From positions 23,093,611-23,157,610 of the forward strand of contig CM029384.1 of assembly GCA_017165825.1 (NCBI GenBank): a DNA stretch of 64,000 bases, given 5' to 3'. A program made the translations under genes and the position numbers. The notes under the pieces are model-generated. The model made no database searches. It had not been told where the DNA came from and saw nothing but the letters and a program-made list of their open reading frames with translations. Below, piece after piece: positions 22,429 through 35,500 of the stretch. How positions within the stretch are numbered: the stretch's first letter is position 1; each line of letters starts with the position of its first letter. The DNA comes from Hepsetus odoe (Eukaryota > Chordata > Actinopteri > Characiformes > Hepsetidae).

Positions 22429-25400
22429 CAGCACGTTCCTTTAGAGGAGTCCAGGCAGTACCACCACGCCAGCGCGCCACCACGCATGCTCCATCCAGCC
22501 CCTCACCCGCCTCAGCAAAGCTCCATCATGGTGGACCTTCATGAACAGGTTGGGCTGCAGACTTTGAGACAGTTTCACAATGTCACAAAACATTTCCCAC
22601 GTCGGATTAGAAAACATCAGTGTGGCCTCTGAGTCCGTGTGCTGGTTTTTGGACAGGCTTTCTAAGATTTAAATCCAGCCACTGCAATTTTTTATCTGCC
22701 TACTGCAAAGTAACCGCATCAGGCACCGTGATATGCTGACAGGTGAAAGCTCAGATTTTTTTTTTTTTTTAGCCGAGACCCAGTAGGGAAGGCTGACATC
22801 AAGTTTTTTGGAGTCATGGATGACTGCAGCACCACCTGGGTTCACACTCGCAGTCTTCTGACGAGGGCCTAGACATTTCCAGCATTTGGGAACCCCCAGT
22901 TTTTAGAAGAAGTACTGCCAGAGCAAGCCATGTAGTTTATTATACTGATGAGACTCACAATACTCGTAGATCCATTCACGAGCAAAACGTGCATACAACA
23001 TTACGCCAAAATGTTTTTTGTTTTTTTAACCACTTAAACTACTCCAGTTTGTTCTGCGAACCGTTTTCAGCCTCGTCAAAAAGTCCTCGATGCTGAGCCA
23101 TCCTTTTGTTTGTTGCCATGCCAACACCCAAACTGATCGACCAAATCAAACAGACCAGGAACGAAGTTCGGAAAAAAAAAATACAATACCCTAGTAGCTG
23201 GGCATTATGGTGTCATTTTTGTATATCGTTCATTCCTTTAACGTTCTAAATAACATTCTCATGTCTCTCCTCCCAAAGATGCATCAAGGATCAGTTCCAA
23301 TATCTTACACAGTAACCACGGTGACGACCCACGGTTTTCCCATCCACACGGGGCAACCGATCCCAGCGTGCAACGCCCAGCAGCTCCCAGCATGCTCGGT
23401 AATGTTCAGCGGACAGCTCTCTCTGCTCTGCTGCCTTCCTCCTCCTGTGAGTTTGAAAAGGAAGAGCCGGAATGTCAGTGACGTTTGTGTAGAGCTGTAT
23501 CACTCCGCTCCAGCCTTACGCTAGTGTAAAAGAACAGTTTGACCAAAGAAAAAGAAATAAAAAGAAAAGCTAATTTGGTATCCTTTCAAAGTAGCCTGGC
23601 TCACAGTCAATGACTATTGTGTTAGCTTCAGATTTCTATTAGCCAATTGGTCAAACCGTTCCTTTAGTGCATTCGGTCCAGGCTGTCATAGCAGTCACTG
23701 TACATTATTTATCCCTGTCATATAAATATATATCATGAAGCATAGTGTCTGCTGATTTTCTCATCTGCTTAACTCATTGCATCTGTGTTGTCAATACAGT
23801 ACCTACCACGCATGTAATATGTTCGCACACACGCTACGAAGCTAGTGGTCAAGCAGCCCTCCAATCCGGACCGTGTTTAAAACAGATTTCCAGTCCGATT
23901 AGCCGTTTGCAGACGAGCTTCGCAAAACCGATCTGTCCTGTAAGCGCAGCTGCGTCCGCAGCTGTTTTTCAGTCCACCTAAAAGTGAGGCTTCCTTGAAA
24001 GTGCTACCTAAAGAACCTCGTGACCTAGGAGGAGAACATATGAACGCCACCCAGCATGGGGAACTGCACTCTGATTTTATTTTTGTCCTCTCTCTTCCCA
24101 ACTGCAGCTGATTCAGGCATGTACCATGCAGCACTTGCCTGTGTCTTACCAAGCCTTTCCGCCGCTGATCTCCAGCGAGCACTTCATTCTGCACCCCAGT
24201 CCTCCAGTGCCGCCTCACCAGCCCCCTCACCTGGCCCCGCTGAGCCAGTTCGTCCCCTTGCAGCCACAACACCCACGCATGGTAAGACCTGCAGCCTTCA
24301 CCAGGCAGGAAAAGAACATTCTTGTTGGCGCATTCAAGATCGAGTCTCGTGGAGTACCTGTAAGAGTGCATGCACGAAGATGTTGAAGACGCACTTTAAG
24401 TTAACGATGTACCCTCTGTGAGTGACTTGAGATGTTTGAAATCGAGCAGGGTTTCATGTTTTATTGTATTGGTAAGCCATTGTTCAGAAAATCTGAACAA
24501 ATGAACGAAAGCCTAGTATTTGTTCTTACTTGCTTTCAGCCTCTACAGAGAGTGGAGAATGAAGTGGACCTAAGAGGAGACCAGCATCCTTTGGGAACAT
24601 TCTCATATCCTCCTTCCCATCACCCACCAGCAGCCATGCCCCCCTCTGTACCCCTCCAGTACCTCCCCCAAGAAGCTCTACACCAAGAGCTGCCCTTCGG
24701 AGTGGTGAGTAGCCTTTGACATTGCCCTCTTTGTCCACATTTTCTTAGAAACGGACCCACTGGATTCAGTCCATGCTGCACTTTACCCCAAATTGTGTGT
24801 CCACATATGAATAATTTAATTCGCTCCGGTCTATATGGTGCCCAGCCTATGTGCATGTTTCAGACAATAGCCCAGTTTATAAGCGTGGAAAGACTGGGCT
24901 GGCATTAAACAGATTGTGGTCCCACACTTCTTTGCACCGTTAAATATCATAAAGAGGTTGCAAAGTGTTTTAATATTACATTTTCTTCCTGCTCACTTGG
25001 TGATGTCTGTTTCTCCAGCCATATGCACATGTGCTGCCCAGGCGCGGGAGCGGCCAGAGATACCGGTTACAGCAGCCTCTGCCTCCGCCACCCCCTCCTC
25101 CACCTTACTACCCTGGCTTCCTACCTTACTTCCTGTAAGAGTCCTTTCTTTTCCTCCAAACAGAAGACGCACAGTCTGAAATCATTCGCTACCTTTCTCC
25201 GTAAGACGTGCTCAATATGCAGTTCCTTACAGTAACCCTCATTAGGACTATAGGCCCAACACACCTAATCCAGTTAACAAGCACTGCATACCTGACACAG
25301 GTCATTTTGGTCAGACGTCAGAAGTAATGCCCCAAGCAATAGCGTCAGGTTTCTGCCTCATCTGTTCCCAGGAGCATGTTTTTACCTTCACTAGAGTAAG

Positions 25401-27203
25401 CGCACTGTTGTACTGTGTCTGTGTCGGAACAGCTCGATGCTTCCTGTGCCTCCAACCGCTGTGGGCCCGGCCATCAGCTTGGATCTGGACGTGGACGATG
25501 TGGAGATGGAGAATTACGAGGTGAGAGGGTGCGAAGGTCAAAGTTGGAGGTTCACGTTTGAAGTTGACGATGTCGTGATTTTTCAGGACGCTCAACGCTG
25601 TGCTTTCTTCCTCAGGCGTTACTAAACCTCGCCGAAAGGCTTGGAGAGGCTAAACCTCGAGGACTGACGAAAGCTGACATAGAACAGCTTCCATCTTACA
25701 GGTTCAATTCAGAAAATCACCAGTCTGAACAAACTCTGTAAGTGGCATACGCTTATCGTTCAGAAACGTTCGGCAGAAGGGCATTTCTGTTGTTATAACG
25801 CTCTCCGAAATATCGTTTTCTCGTCCTCTTTAGGTGTGTCGTGTGCTTTAGTGATTTTGAGTCAAGGCAGCTACTTCGAGTATTACCCTGTAACCACGAG
25901 TTTCATGCAAAGTGTGTGGACAAATGGTTAAAGGTAAGTGCTTTGCTTCCTCGCATGTTTATGAAAAGGACATTTCAGTGCTTTTTGACAGATTTAGACA
26001 AATAATAAACTCTGACATGGTACCTCACTGACAGGCTGTGTGTAATCTCTGACAATAAATGGAGCATGATGGGTAAAATAGCCTTAAAGATGAACTCCAG
26101 TGTTAGATCATCAGTTAGGATTATTTAAATGTAATGAACTAAAGATTCTTAAAATTCAGGGATGCACCGCTGTTGGATTCAGAGGACAACACAACAAACG
26201 ATTTCAATACAGAAATTGGGATTACCTAGATTAGGGAAATAGAACAGATTTCTCTTTTCGATAAGAAAAGGCCCTCGCAGAGCACAATTAAACGCGTCCG
26301 ATATTAATAACTGTGAAAGTGCGTGCGATTATTACTGAAATCCACATTAAAGGCACCCAAATGAAAACTGAGCTGAACATTGCTTGCTGCCATCATGTTT
26401 AGTTCATACATTTTGTTGTCTTTTAATGGACTGTATTTTGCCCTCACTGGAGAAGGACGATGAGATGAATAGTTAAAGGGCGAGCAGCCGCCAGACGTTT
26501 ACAGAAGGATTTGGATCTAACGAGTAAATAATCTGTCACTCATCTGGTTTTAGGAGCGTACCATTTCCATCAGATATGATTGTTAAATATTGCAGGTGGA
26601 GACTCATAAAGCGAATTACAAGGCTAATGCATGAACGTCACTCAAGCAGCTGCTTCCTGGTACATGTAAATTAGAGCTGCCACACCCCGTTTCCGTTAAA
26701 ACGTCCAGCATTGTTCAGGGGCTCTCAGGATCAGAAGGTCGTGGGTTCGAATCCCATACCAGTAAGTTGGCCTGAGCTGTCCTTGAGCAAGGTACCGTCC
26801 CTAGCATAGCATGTATGGCTGCACTGTTAAATACAGAGAGGAATTTCTTTAAATTTCGCTCGGTGTAATAGTCACTTTCACTTTGCTGCTGGAGTTCATC
26901 TTTAAGAGGACATTAGGAGGCGACCTGTTCATGCTGTCCCTCAAAGCATAACGGGTGCAATTTTAATTATAACCTTTATTGTATAACGCTGACAGGCTCT
27001 GATTGGTGGTTATTTTAAAAACTTACTCTGCAAGGACTAACTGGATCGGCCCCTTAAAGGGCCGGCTGTGTGCATGAACCTCTCTAAATGTCCCGTGTTG
27101 AGTAACCGCCGCTGATCCCGTTCTCTTGTTTGTCGCGCAGACCAATCGCACTTGTCCGATTTGCCGCGCGGACGCATCCGAAGTTCACCGGGACGTGGAG
27201 TGA
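20387..27203 (+). CDS. rnf44: E3 ubiquitin-protein ligase RNF44 (RING-H2)
   Basis: RING-finger protein of the RNF38/RNF44 family, expected to pass ubiquitin from an E2 to substrates; its substrates are poorly known. Coding exons: 20387-20493, 22290-22548, 23279-23446, 24108-24281, 24540-24704, 25019-25134, 25433-25520, 25616-25737, 25834-25933, 27141-27203. All phases agree, giving 453 codons plus stop, slightly longer than the roughly 430 aa human protein. The middle is Pro/Gln/His-rich, with a glutamine tract (residues 68-81), HPRM, and a polyproline stretch before YYPGFLPYFLSMLP. A conserved acidic segment (SLDLDVDDVEMENYE) precedes the RING. The C3H2C3 RING has CVVC (401-404), PCNHEFHAKC (418-427) and CPIC (438-441). 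The Pro-rich body and N-terminus separate it from RNF38. Confidence 0.95.
20601..21144. mobile_element. 544-bp deletion derivative of a Tc1-like transposon
   Basis: Bounded by TA on both sides (20599-20600 and 21145-21146). The inverted ends begin cagtactgtgcaaa; the right end is ttttgcacagtactg. The interior keeps only the last part of a transposase gene, on the minus strand, and the subterminal regions. The same termini and interior occur in the larger element at 46148-47638, so this is a non-autonomous relative. It lies in the rnf44 intron after the first coding exon. Confidence 0.85.
21860..22113 (+). repeat. tRNA-derived SINE, full length
   Basis: Head ctggcctagtggttaggaag, B-box gggttcgaatctcagacca, core ttgagcaagggtactgtcg and tail ending tgacgttcacttt. 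It ends about 180 bp before the second rnf44 coding exon. Confidence 0.85.
22384..22434 (+). repeat. rnf44: CAG/CAA repeat encoding a polyglutamine tract in RNF44
   Basis: Fourteen glutamine codons in a row (13 CAG, one CAA as the fourth), then CAT CAG CAC. They are in frame in the second coding exon (residues 68-81). The human RNF44 I remember has only short QQ stretches here. The tract adds most of the length difference from the human protein. Confidence 0.9.
26716..26886 (+). repeat. Partial tRNA-derived SINE
   Basis: In the last rnf44 intron. The B-box (gggttcgaatcccatacca) and core (ccttgagcaaggtaccgtcc) are intact, the head is missing, and the middle is shortened before the tail tagtcactttcacttt. 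Confidence 0.8.
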
Positions 27204-30200
27204 GTCCAGGCCTTCGTCCTTTCACTGGAAAACAGCACAAACCTTGGAGTGTGTCGTGCGAGTGGGCACACACACCTGCCACCCAACCCCGAGCTCTCCA
27301 GCCAAATGCAAAAGCATCTCGCACCCCACCCCTCCCCGCCCCCGTCCCAACCTTTTTCGACAAATAAGCAATCTTGGAATTTGTACGGAACCTGTTAGAC
27401 CTCTGCTGTGCATCATCGTGTGAGTTTTCATGAAAGCTACTGCCGCTTACAACTCCGCTCATCCTCCAACGACCCTTTTTTTTTTTTTTCTTCTTCTTCT
27501 TCTTCTTCTACTTTTCATCGTTTCGTTCCCTGCCTTGGTTTTCTTTCCTCGCAGATTCCAAAGATAACCTGTAACACGTGTTGTGTCGGCATCCTCGTTT
27601 ACACGATTGAATATTCTCTAGTCGTTTGATCACGGATAATTCAAGTTATGCTTTAGCGGCGTCGAGGGAGACTGGTCGAGGACCCGGACGGTGGTCGGGT
27701 TTGATAAAGTCGGTCGTGCGAGAAAAGGGAAAAAAAAAAAAACGAAACAAAAACAACGGTTTGTCCATAAAGACGCCATGCCGGTGGCTAAACGAAACCG
27801 ATCTGACCATCAGAAGATGCATGTATGTATAGGTGATGGGCTCAAGTGACTTGTTAATAATGTATGTTTTGCAATAATGTATCGATGATTTCAATATCTC
27901 TATCCCAACTCTTTAACCCGCGAATGCTAACGTGAAAGTATGACTTGCAGCGCTTCTGAATCTCCGAGGCCTGAGGCAACAGAAGAAAAAAAAAAGAAAA
28001 CTGCAAACGTGTGTGTGGTTCCACGCAGTGAGAGAGACACTGAGGTGAGACGTGCTCTTCGAGACAGACTCTGGGCCTCATCGCCGTGGAGTCCCGCACT
28101 GTTGCTCGCGATGGAGAGGTCGTTGTGCGGCCCGGGAGGAACACGGGACGGCGCCGTACCTCTGACCTTTTGTCCCCCTCTGACCTCCGGCTGCCTCCAG
28201 TGAGCCGCACAACCCCTCCACCCTCCACTGCCGACAGGCCCCGCGGCCCTCTGGGATAGCCTCCTGACCTCCACACTCGCTCTTTCTCTCTCACCGTCTC
28301 TCTCTCTCTCCAGGAGAACTCACCGCAGGCCTTTGCACGGACTGTTTCTTTTAGGTTAGCAATATTTTTCAATCGACGAGCGCCACCGCCATTTCAGCAG
28401 TTTCTAAGACGCGGGTGGGACAGGGGGAGGGGGGCGGGGGGCGTTCAAGCCAAGGGTCGACCTCAGCAGCGGTCAGCCACAGAGGCGGGGAAACCTTAGT
28501 TACACCTTTGACATCCAAAAAAAAAAAAAAAAAAGACTTTTGGAGAAGGTGCAACCCTTTTTTGCAGAAAGCAATACGTGCAATGAGTGTCTGTCTTGAA
28601 TGAAACATTTTACATTATTGTTTTTTTTTTTTTTTTTTGGAGGACCAGGCTTTTTTTTTTTTTTTTTTTTTTTTCTTTCCTTGTTCGTGAGCCAAATATT
28701 CAGTATACAAGAATTCAGCTCTGCCTTCTTCAAAACCTTTTGACAAGCACAAACCCGTTCCTAATCTAAAAGGAGAACCCGTGGTCATACATAAAAGGGG
28801 TGTTTTTTTTATTTTATTTTTATTGCTTTTTAATCTTCCTGGAGAATATCTGAAGGCTGAGGGCAGAACTAGCGCGACGTGTCTTCGGCGTGTTTGTGTT
28901 TCGGCAATGTTCGTCAGGTCCCGGGCCATGCTGGTGGTGTTCGTGTCGTAAAAGATGAAGCGTTGTAGCCTCGCTGTTGAAAAGTTTGGGGAAAAAGTAA
29001 AAAAAAAATCTCGTTTTTAAGACAGAAGAATGTCCAAAAACGGCCCCGTGGTGTGTAGTGGAGCGTACTGACTGCAGTTGATTTAGCAGCGATTAAAAGT
29101 CGGGGCGAAGGGGGTCGTCGATAGAAATGCACTGTAAACACGCTCAGCTCTCGGATCACTCTGCTTCAAACTCTTTTTAAGAAACAAACAAAAAAAAAAA
29201 CGACAAAAAGCCCTCCCTGCTGAAACGGGGGTGAATGAAATGTTTGAGAAGGGTTGTTTTTCCCTTTCTTTTCTTAAAGTACGCTAATTATAGGACACAA
29301 ATCTCTCTCTCTATATATATATTGAAATATATATGGTATATATTCCTGCTTCGTTGTGTACACTGAGTAGCAGTTGTAAGCAGATGGACAGACTGGCTCT
29401 CTCGGGTAAAGGGACGTTGCTGTGACTTTAGGAGCATGCGAGTCTGTGCCAGGTTATTTAAACGAGAAAAAAAAAAAAAGCCATCGTGATGAATTTAACC
29501 CACACTTTTGATAATCCGTGTACACATATCCGTTCACTGGCATATATTTTGAGAAAAAAGGAAAAAAAGAAAAAAAAAAAAAAAAAGGAAAAAAAAAACA
29601 ACCTCAGGGCCTCTCAGTAACTGAAAATAAAGGAAAACAGTCCGTTCAAAATGGGATCGACGCCATGAAGGGATGCGTTTTGAATTTTCTCGGTGGTTTT
29701 CCTCAGGCCGCGCATATTTTAAGTGTAATCAAGCGAATTGCTCTTCCTTTTAACGTTGCGTCTAAAAACCGGCATGCAAGGGGTTAAAACGTGTAAAAAA
29801 AATTAAATAAAAATGAAGCCGTATTAAACGAGACTGGACGAACCGCGACCAATCATCCGAGTGTCGCTCCTGTTTGATTCAGAAAGGCTTTTTTTTTTTT
29901 TTTTTTTTTTTTTTCCTCTTTTTTTAAAATTTGTGTTCTTGTACTTGAATCAGAGGTCGTGAACCCGTCGGAGAACGTGCAACCGAGCACATTATCCCAG
30001 CTGAACCACTTCTGAGAAAGTGTTTGCATGAATTAAAAATAACAATAATAATAATACAAAAAAAAATTAAAAGCTGTATTTTCAGTGAGATATTTAGGGG
30101 TGGGCGACTGTTTTAATTGTGCACAATATGCATGCGTGTCTAAAACTAGATCCCAGCTGGGTTTCTTTTCCTTTCCTTTATTTTCCTTTACTTTTCTTTC

Positions 30201-31206
30201 CCGTTTTTTTTTTTCTTTTTTTTTTTTTTTTTCTCGTTTTCCTAGTTGGCTTTGGGTTCCGGGGATCGGGGACTTCCGGCTCAGCTGAAAACTGCCATGC
30301 GTCGTACTGCACACATTTGTAACAGAACTGAACGACTACAAGATTTTATCGCGCTAGTACTTACACAAGCAAAGGAAGAAAAAAAAAAAAAAAAAAAAAA
30401 AAGAGTCCCAGGACAGGAAAGAGGCCGCTTTCGAGACGGGGGACCGGGACCCCCGGCCACATTAGTGCTTCTGCTGTTGCCTCGGTGACTGACATGCCTG
30501 GAAACTAGATAACCGAAAGCCATAATAGTGCAAAAGGTGCTAGATGTTCTACTTTAGGTCTGTTGCTACGTTCACATAAGGGAATGCAATAGTTTGCTAT
30601 GAATCTCGTGTATTCCTCACAGCATGCAGCGCTAACAGAGCCCATAAAAACATCACTGACAGCTAACGGGATCAACAGGAGTCTTGATTTTCTAAAAAAA
30701 CAAAAAGTTTTAACGGCCACTGTTAGCCGAGCGCCGGCGTGATGTTCTTTTCCCGCGCGGGTGATCAGATCGAGTGCATCTGCCTTAAATTTGTGTGTTA
30801 AAGGGGACTATATATATATAGTTTCACCAAATATATACAAAAATATATATATATATATATAGTTTCACCAAACCTGTTAACATATACCTGCCACAGGGTG
30901 TTTAACCTGAACCGAGCACTATTTGTAAAAATGAATTGATTCGCCATGAAAAAGGGAAAAAAAAGAAACAAAGAAACCCCCGATGGCTGTTTATAACGTA
31001 CTCTAAAAATTTTCACAATAACCCACTTCCTCGAGAAAAACCTCAGTGTTACCTGTGCTAAAATAAAAAGAGAAAAAAAAGTGCATACCAAATGGAAAAA
31101 AAAAACCACAAAAAAAATTCAAAAAAAAAAAAATCTTGTAGTCTTTCTGTGATCCAATTAATAATCTCACAGCTTGTGTGGTGCAAAATTGTGTTCCGAT
31201 AAGCAG

Positions 31207-31243
<37 letters not shown>

Positions 31244-31810
31244 TATTTAGGATTTGTGATTTGTTGATTGCTCCGTAGATGCCACTGATTGTTTACCAAT
31301 GATTTCTTGCTGTGGGATAGTGGATTGTTTACTGTTCTAATAGCCTCCCTGGTCTCGGAGGGTCGCTGCCCGAAACTCCAGACTACCCAGCCGCCAACAA
31401 GGCCAGGGGCATGTGTTCTGTGTTAGGAAGATATTTTGCTTTGGTACTTGCACATTTACAGTTACCTCATTTTTGCCATGTTTGTATTTGGAAGAAAAAA
31501 AAAGAAAAAAAAGTACAAAAAAAAAAGGATAAAAAAGCTAATATATATATTATATAGGAAATGGTTCTTAATGCTATAATTTTTTCATTCCATTTGAATC
31601 ATATTGTTTGTAGCATTTAACATAACTAGGTATAGTGTATTATTATATACACATCTGTATACTGATTGAAATTTTTAAGATTTGTACTTTTTTTAAATGA
31701 AAGTTGCTAGTTCTGCTTTACTGAGTAGTGCAATCATATTTTTTTTAATTGTTGTGGCTGATTTGAGAGGGTTGTTCACTAATAAATGTATGATGTATAC
31801 CAATACTACG
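27204..31810 (+). other. rnf44: Probable long 3' UTR of rnf44
   Basis: No coding exon is recognisable between the rnf44 stop (27203) and the convergent faf2 gene. The stretch ends with a good polyadenylation signal at 31781. It contains many long A or T homopolymers (for example around 28517, 28621, 28652, 29572, 29889, 30380 and 31209) and short AT repeats near 29310 and 30840. Mammalian RNF44 transcripts also have long 3' UTRs (from memory). Earlier signals, such as aaataaa near 29806, could give shorter forms. Confidence 0.6.
31781..31786 (+). terminator. rnf44: Candidate polyadenylation signal of rnf44
   Basis: Canonical AATAAA in cactaataaatgtatgatg, about 4.6 kb after the rnf44 stop codon. 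It is the last clear plus-strand signal before the faf2 3' region. The A run at 31831 is genomic. Confidence 0.5.
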
Positions 31811-32157
31811 CTGACTTAAATCACTGCTTTAAAAAAAAAAAAAAAAAAAAAAAGAACGAAAGCTTTGTCCGAACATTTCTTGCGTTGTGTGTGCACTGGA
31901 AAAGAAATTTTATTTATTTTTTTTTAATTGTTCCTTGTCCACCTACAAAAATATCAAACGTGGCTTTTAAGGTCAGCAGCGTCCGCAGCGCGAGGCTTAC
32001 CGAGAGCTCGGACTAAGTGTTGAAGTCAAACCACGACGACGTTTTAAAATGTTTAATTTAGAATTGCAAAATTACATCTTTACATGACCGGCCCGATCGG
32101 ATGGCGGATGGGCAACATAGGCATTCATGGATGACCACAGGCACACTATGGGCAGAC

Positions 32158-32163
32158 TTTATT
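32158..32163 (-). terminator. faf2: Candidate polyadenylation signal of faf2
   Basis: TTTATT on the plus strand is AATAAA on the minus strand, about 390 bases past the faf2 stop. This would give a short 3' UTR and leave roughly 350 bp between the ends of the convergent rnf44 and faf2 transcripts. Confidence 0.5.
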
Positions 32164-32552
32164 CCTCCAGAAACAGCCACACACACACACAAAAAAAAAG
32201 GCTGCGGCCCTTTTCCCCTCTCGGCCGAAGCCGGTTCGCTGTGGGCTGCGGACGTCGGATCTCTCGTTTGGTCATCGTTGGCAGATTATGGTCGTTAAAA
32301 AAGAAAATCGTGGACTATTTAGGCTTTAAATATCCAGGTGGTATTTACAGGGCTGTTTAACTTGCACTCAGCTTACATAAAATGTTACCTGGGGGTCCTT
32401 AGTTTAAGTAAAAGGAGAATTTCAGTGATCCCTTGTACACAGTGGCCGTGTCACAAACTGGAAGAAGAAAAAAAAAAAAACAAAACAAAAAAAAAAAACC
32501 CAGGAGGGAGCAAGTGGCGTCGTTTGCGAGGAAGAGGGAGTTTAGCTAAATG

Positions 32553-35500
32553 TCAATCATCTGTGAGGTCCTGCACAAACAGGACCTCGGACCGACTCAG
32601 GCCGGCCTCCTTCAGCGTGGGGGGATTGGGCTGCTCCTCTGTGGGCAGACAGGGCAGCACCCGGCGAGGGAAGTTCGTTACAATTTGGAATTTCTCGGGA
32701 GTTTCTTTCAAGGAGAACAGAAAGTCATAGATTACCTGAAAGAAAGGGGGGAAAAAAGGGAGAGAAGGATACAGAATGGTGTTTAGCCGGATTCCCGCTC
32801 TCTTATTTTTACAAGTAGCTTTCTTCATCTTTATATAATAAAGTGAAACAGTCCTCTCTCCAAAACCTCCTCTTTCCTGGCAGCTCCATCCTCAACATCC
32901 TCCTTGTCTCTGCTCTGGACACGTCCAAACCAACGCAGCCTTGCTTCACTAACTGTCTCCAAACTGTCCAACCTGAGCTGTCCCTCTAATATCCTCATTT
33001 CTAATCCTGTCCATCCTCGTCACGCCCAACGAACATCTCAGCATCTTTAACTCCGACACCTCCAGCTCCGCCTCCTGTCTTTTCATCAACGTGCCCAACC
33101 TCTATAACATAGCTGGTCTCACTACTATCTTGTAAACCTTCCCTCTCGCTCGTCATTCCCGGTCACTCCTGTCACTCTTCTCCACCCGTTCCAAACTGCC
33201 TCTCTTCTTCACTCGCTCTCCCAAGCATTTAAACTCCTCCACCTTCAGCACCTCTACTCCCTCCATCCTCACCTCTCCACTTTTCTCCTGTTGTTTTCCA
33301 GTATGGTATCACCTTTGTTGGCGAGTTTGCAGATGTAGCGGTGCTTTTTTATTTGGGCCGGCTCTCTTTAATACTTCTTCCCAGTTTGAAATTCCCGATC
33401 CCGGCTTTCCTTTATCAACTAGTGTTTATCTACAGTTTATCTACGTTAAGCAGCAGCTTAAACGTGTTTAAATTCACTGCATAAAGGTGTTTACACACAG
33501 TTTCAGTGGACCGGCCTTACCGTCAGAGACTGAGAGAAGAGGAACCGCCGCTCCACACGCGTGTCGTTGGGAAGCTTGAACACTATTTTGACGCTGTCTG
33601 GGTCGTCCAGAGCCGGCTCCGGTGGAAGACACTCAGACTTGCGCTCTTTTTCCTCTTCGAGTGTCTGAAGAAATAAACACCAGGCAGCCATTAACAAACC
33701 AAGAGCTGACAGGCTTTCTGCTGGATGCAAACATCGCAAACAGCTCCTTCAAGGATTTATTTCGACAAGGAAAAAAGAAAGAATTACAGAAAGGTGATAT
33801 TTATTCGAAATTTCGTCTGTTCTAGATAACTTGGAATTTATGTGGTTTGTGTGGCCGTGGAGAGGCTCACCCTGCGCCTCCTCTCCTCGGCCAGAACGCT
33901 CTGGCGGACGGCCTCTTCCTCCTGCCGTCTCTGCTCCTGCTCCTCCCTCTTCCTTCGCTCTTTCTCCTGGTCTGCACGCAGGGAGGCCAGATAGGCCTCG
34001 TCCTGCTGCTGCCGCAGCACCTGCGTCTGGTTTCTCTCCTCCCTGCAAAAGGAAATGGACAATCACTCAAGAGGAAGAGAAAACCCCTTCTCATCACGGT
34101 TACCGCAACATAACGCAGCATGCATTAGTCTAATTTACACAGAATGACGAAATCTGTGATCCTCGGTGCAATCCTCACCTCTCGAGACGTTCAGACATCA
34201 GATAGGTCTGATTGGCCTCCATGATGAAGGTGAGCTGGTTGATGAGATCCTCCGGCTGGATCAGACCCTCCAGCCGCCCCACCACAGTCATCCTGCGGTC
34301 TTTCAGCATGATCATGGCCAGGAAGGGATACGTGTTCTCGCGCAAGGCCTGGGACACTGAAAAAAAAGCAGTTAACTACAAAAAACTTATTTACCCCTCC
34401 CCCAAAGTGCCTAAACGCCAACCTCTCTCCCTTTCGTCAGGCGACGGTTTGTTCCCGTCTCTTATCTGTCAGCTACGAGCACCACACATAAAAGCTGGTT
34501 CTGCAGAAACGGTTGCTCTGCTGAGCCAAGCAATACACATTTCTGCTCCTCTACTGACCCACAGAGCTGGGAGCCAAAACCCTGGTCTCCAAATTTCAGG
34601 CTGGATTAGCTAAACCTGTCCTTGGTGACACACTTCTGTGTTCATTGTGAAGATGTGCACCAGGAGAATAAACACAGAGGCCCCAATGAGAGCTGAGGTT
34701 CGCCTGCAAAGAACATGAAGCTGGATGGGTTGTAAAATCTAAAGTTTCACTGGAAAGAGACAACTTTGGAAAAGAAAATCAAGGAAATAGACTGTTTTGA
34801 GCATCAAATTTGACCTCTTGGCCCTAGACTGGGTTTATGCCAAGCATTTAGTCAGATGACTTCCCCTTTTGAGGCTTCTCTCTCTCTCTCGCACACTCAC
34901 ACACACACACACACAATAGATTGTTCAGTCTGTAGAAACACAAAGACATAGCTGATCCACATAGAAATAAAACAGCAGGACAGGAGTTTAGCTCAGGACA
35001 GCAGAACAATTTAACTCCATCTGAAAAGGTCTCCAAAGCGAGAGCGTGAGGTGGTACAGGAACTGAACCGGAGGTACCCACCTCTGTATCCTTCAGGCCT
35101 GCTAGTGGAGCACGCCCAGAAGAGCATCCTTGTGTTGATGAAGGTGATCACCTCCTCAGTACATAACGTGTTTCTTGAGGGAACAACAGGGTGGAAATCA
35201 TGAACGTGAGCATAAACGGACGAGACATTCCCAACGCGATAAAGAGCGCGGCTCCAGCCTACCTGCAGAATTCATCCGTGTCCTGGTGGTCTTCGCCATG
35301 GAGGTAAACTAACAAGTAACGAAGTTCTCGTTTGGCATCATTCAGAGCCTGCGCGAGGACAGGAAAGTCAAACTATCCTTCCAAAACACGGGACCTAAAT
35401 AAGTCTACATCTGCAACAACCAGTAATAACAAACCTGACTATACGTTCCCTGGTAGAACACTGGATGTGATCGTCCATATTTCTCTTCAAAACTGTGCAT

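Noticed and set aside
22121..22483. Minus-strand frames rich in Ala or Leu (120 and 91 codons)
   Set aside because: They are antisense reads of the rnf44 CAG tract and its exon.
33831..34133. Plus-strand frames of 88-100 codons
   Set aside because: They are antisense to the Glu/Arg-rich coiled-coil exon of faf2.
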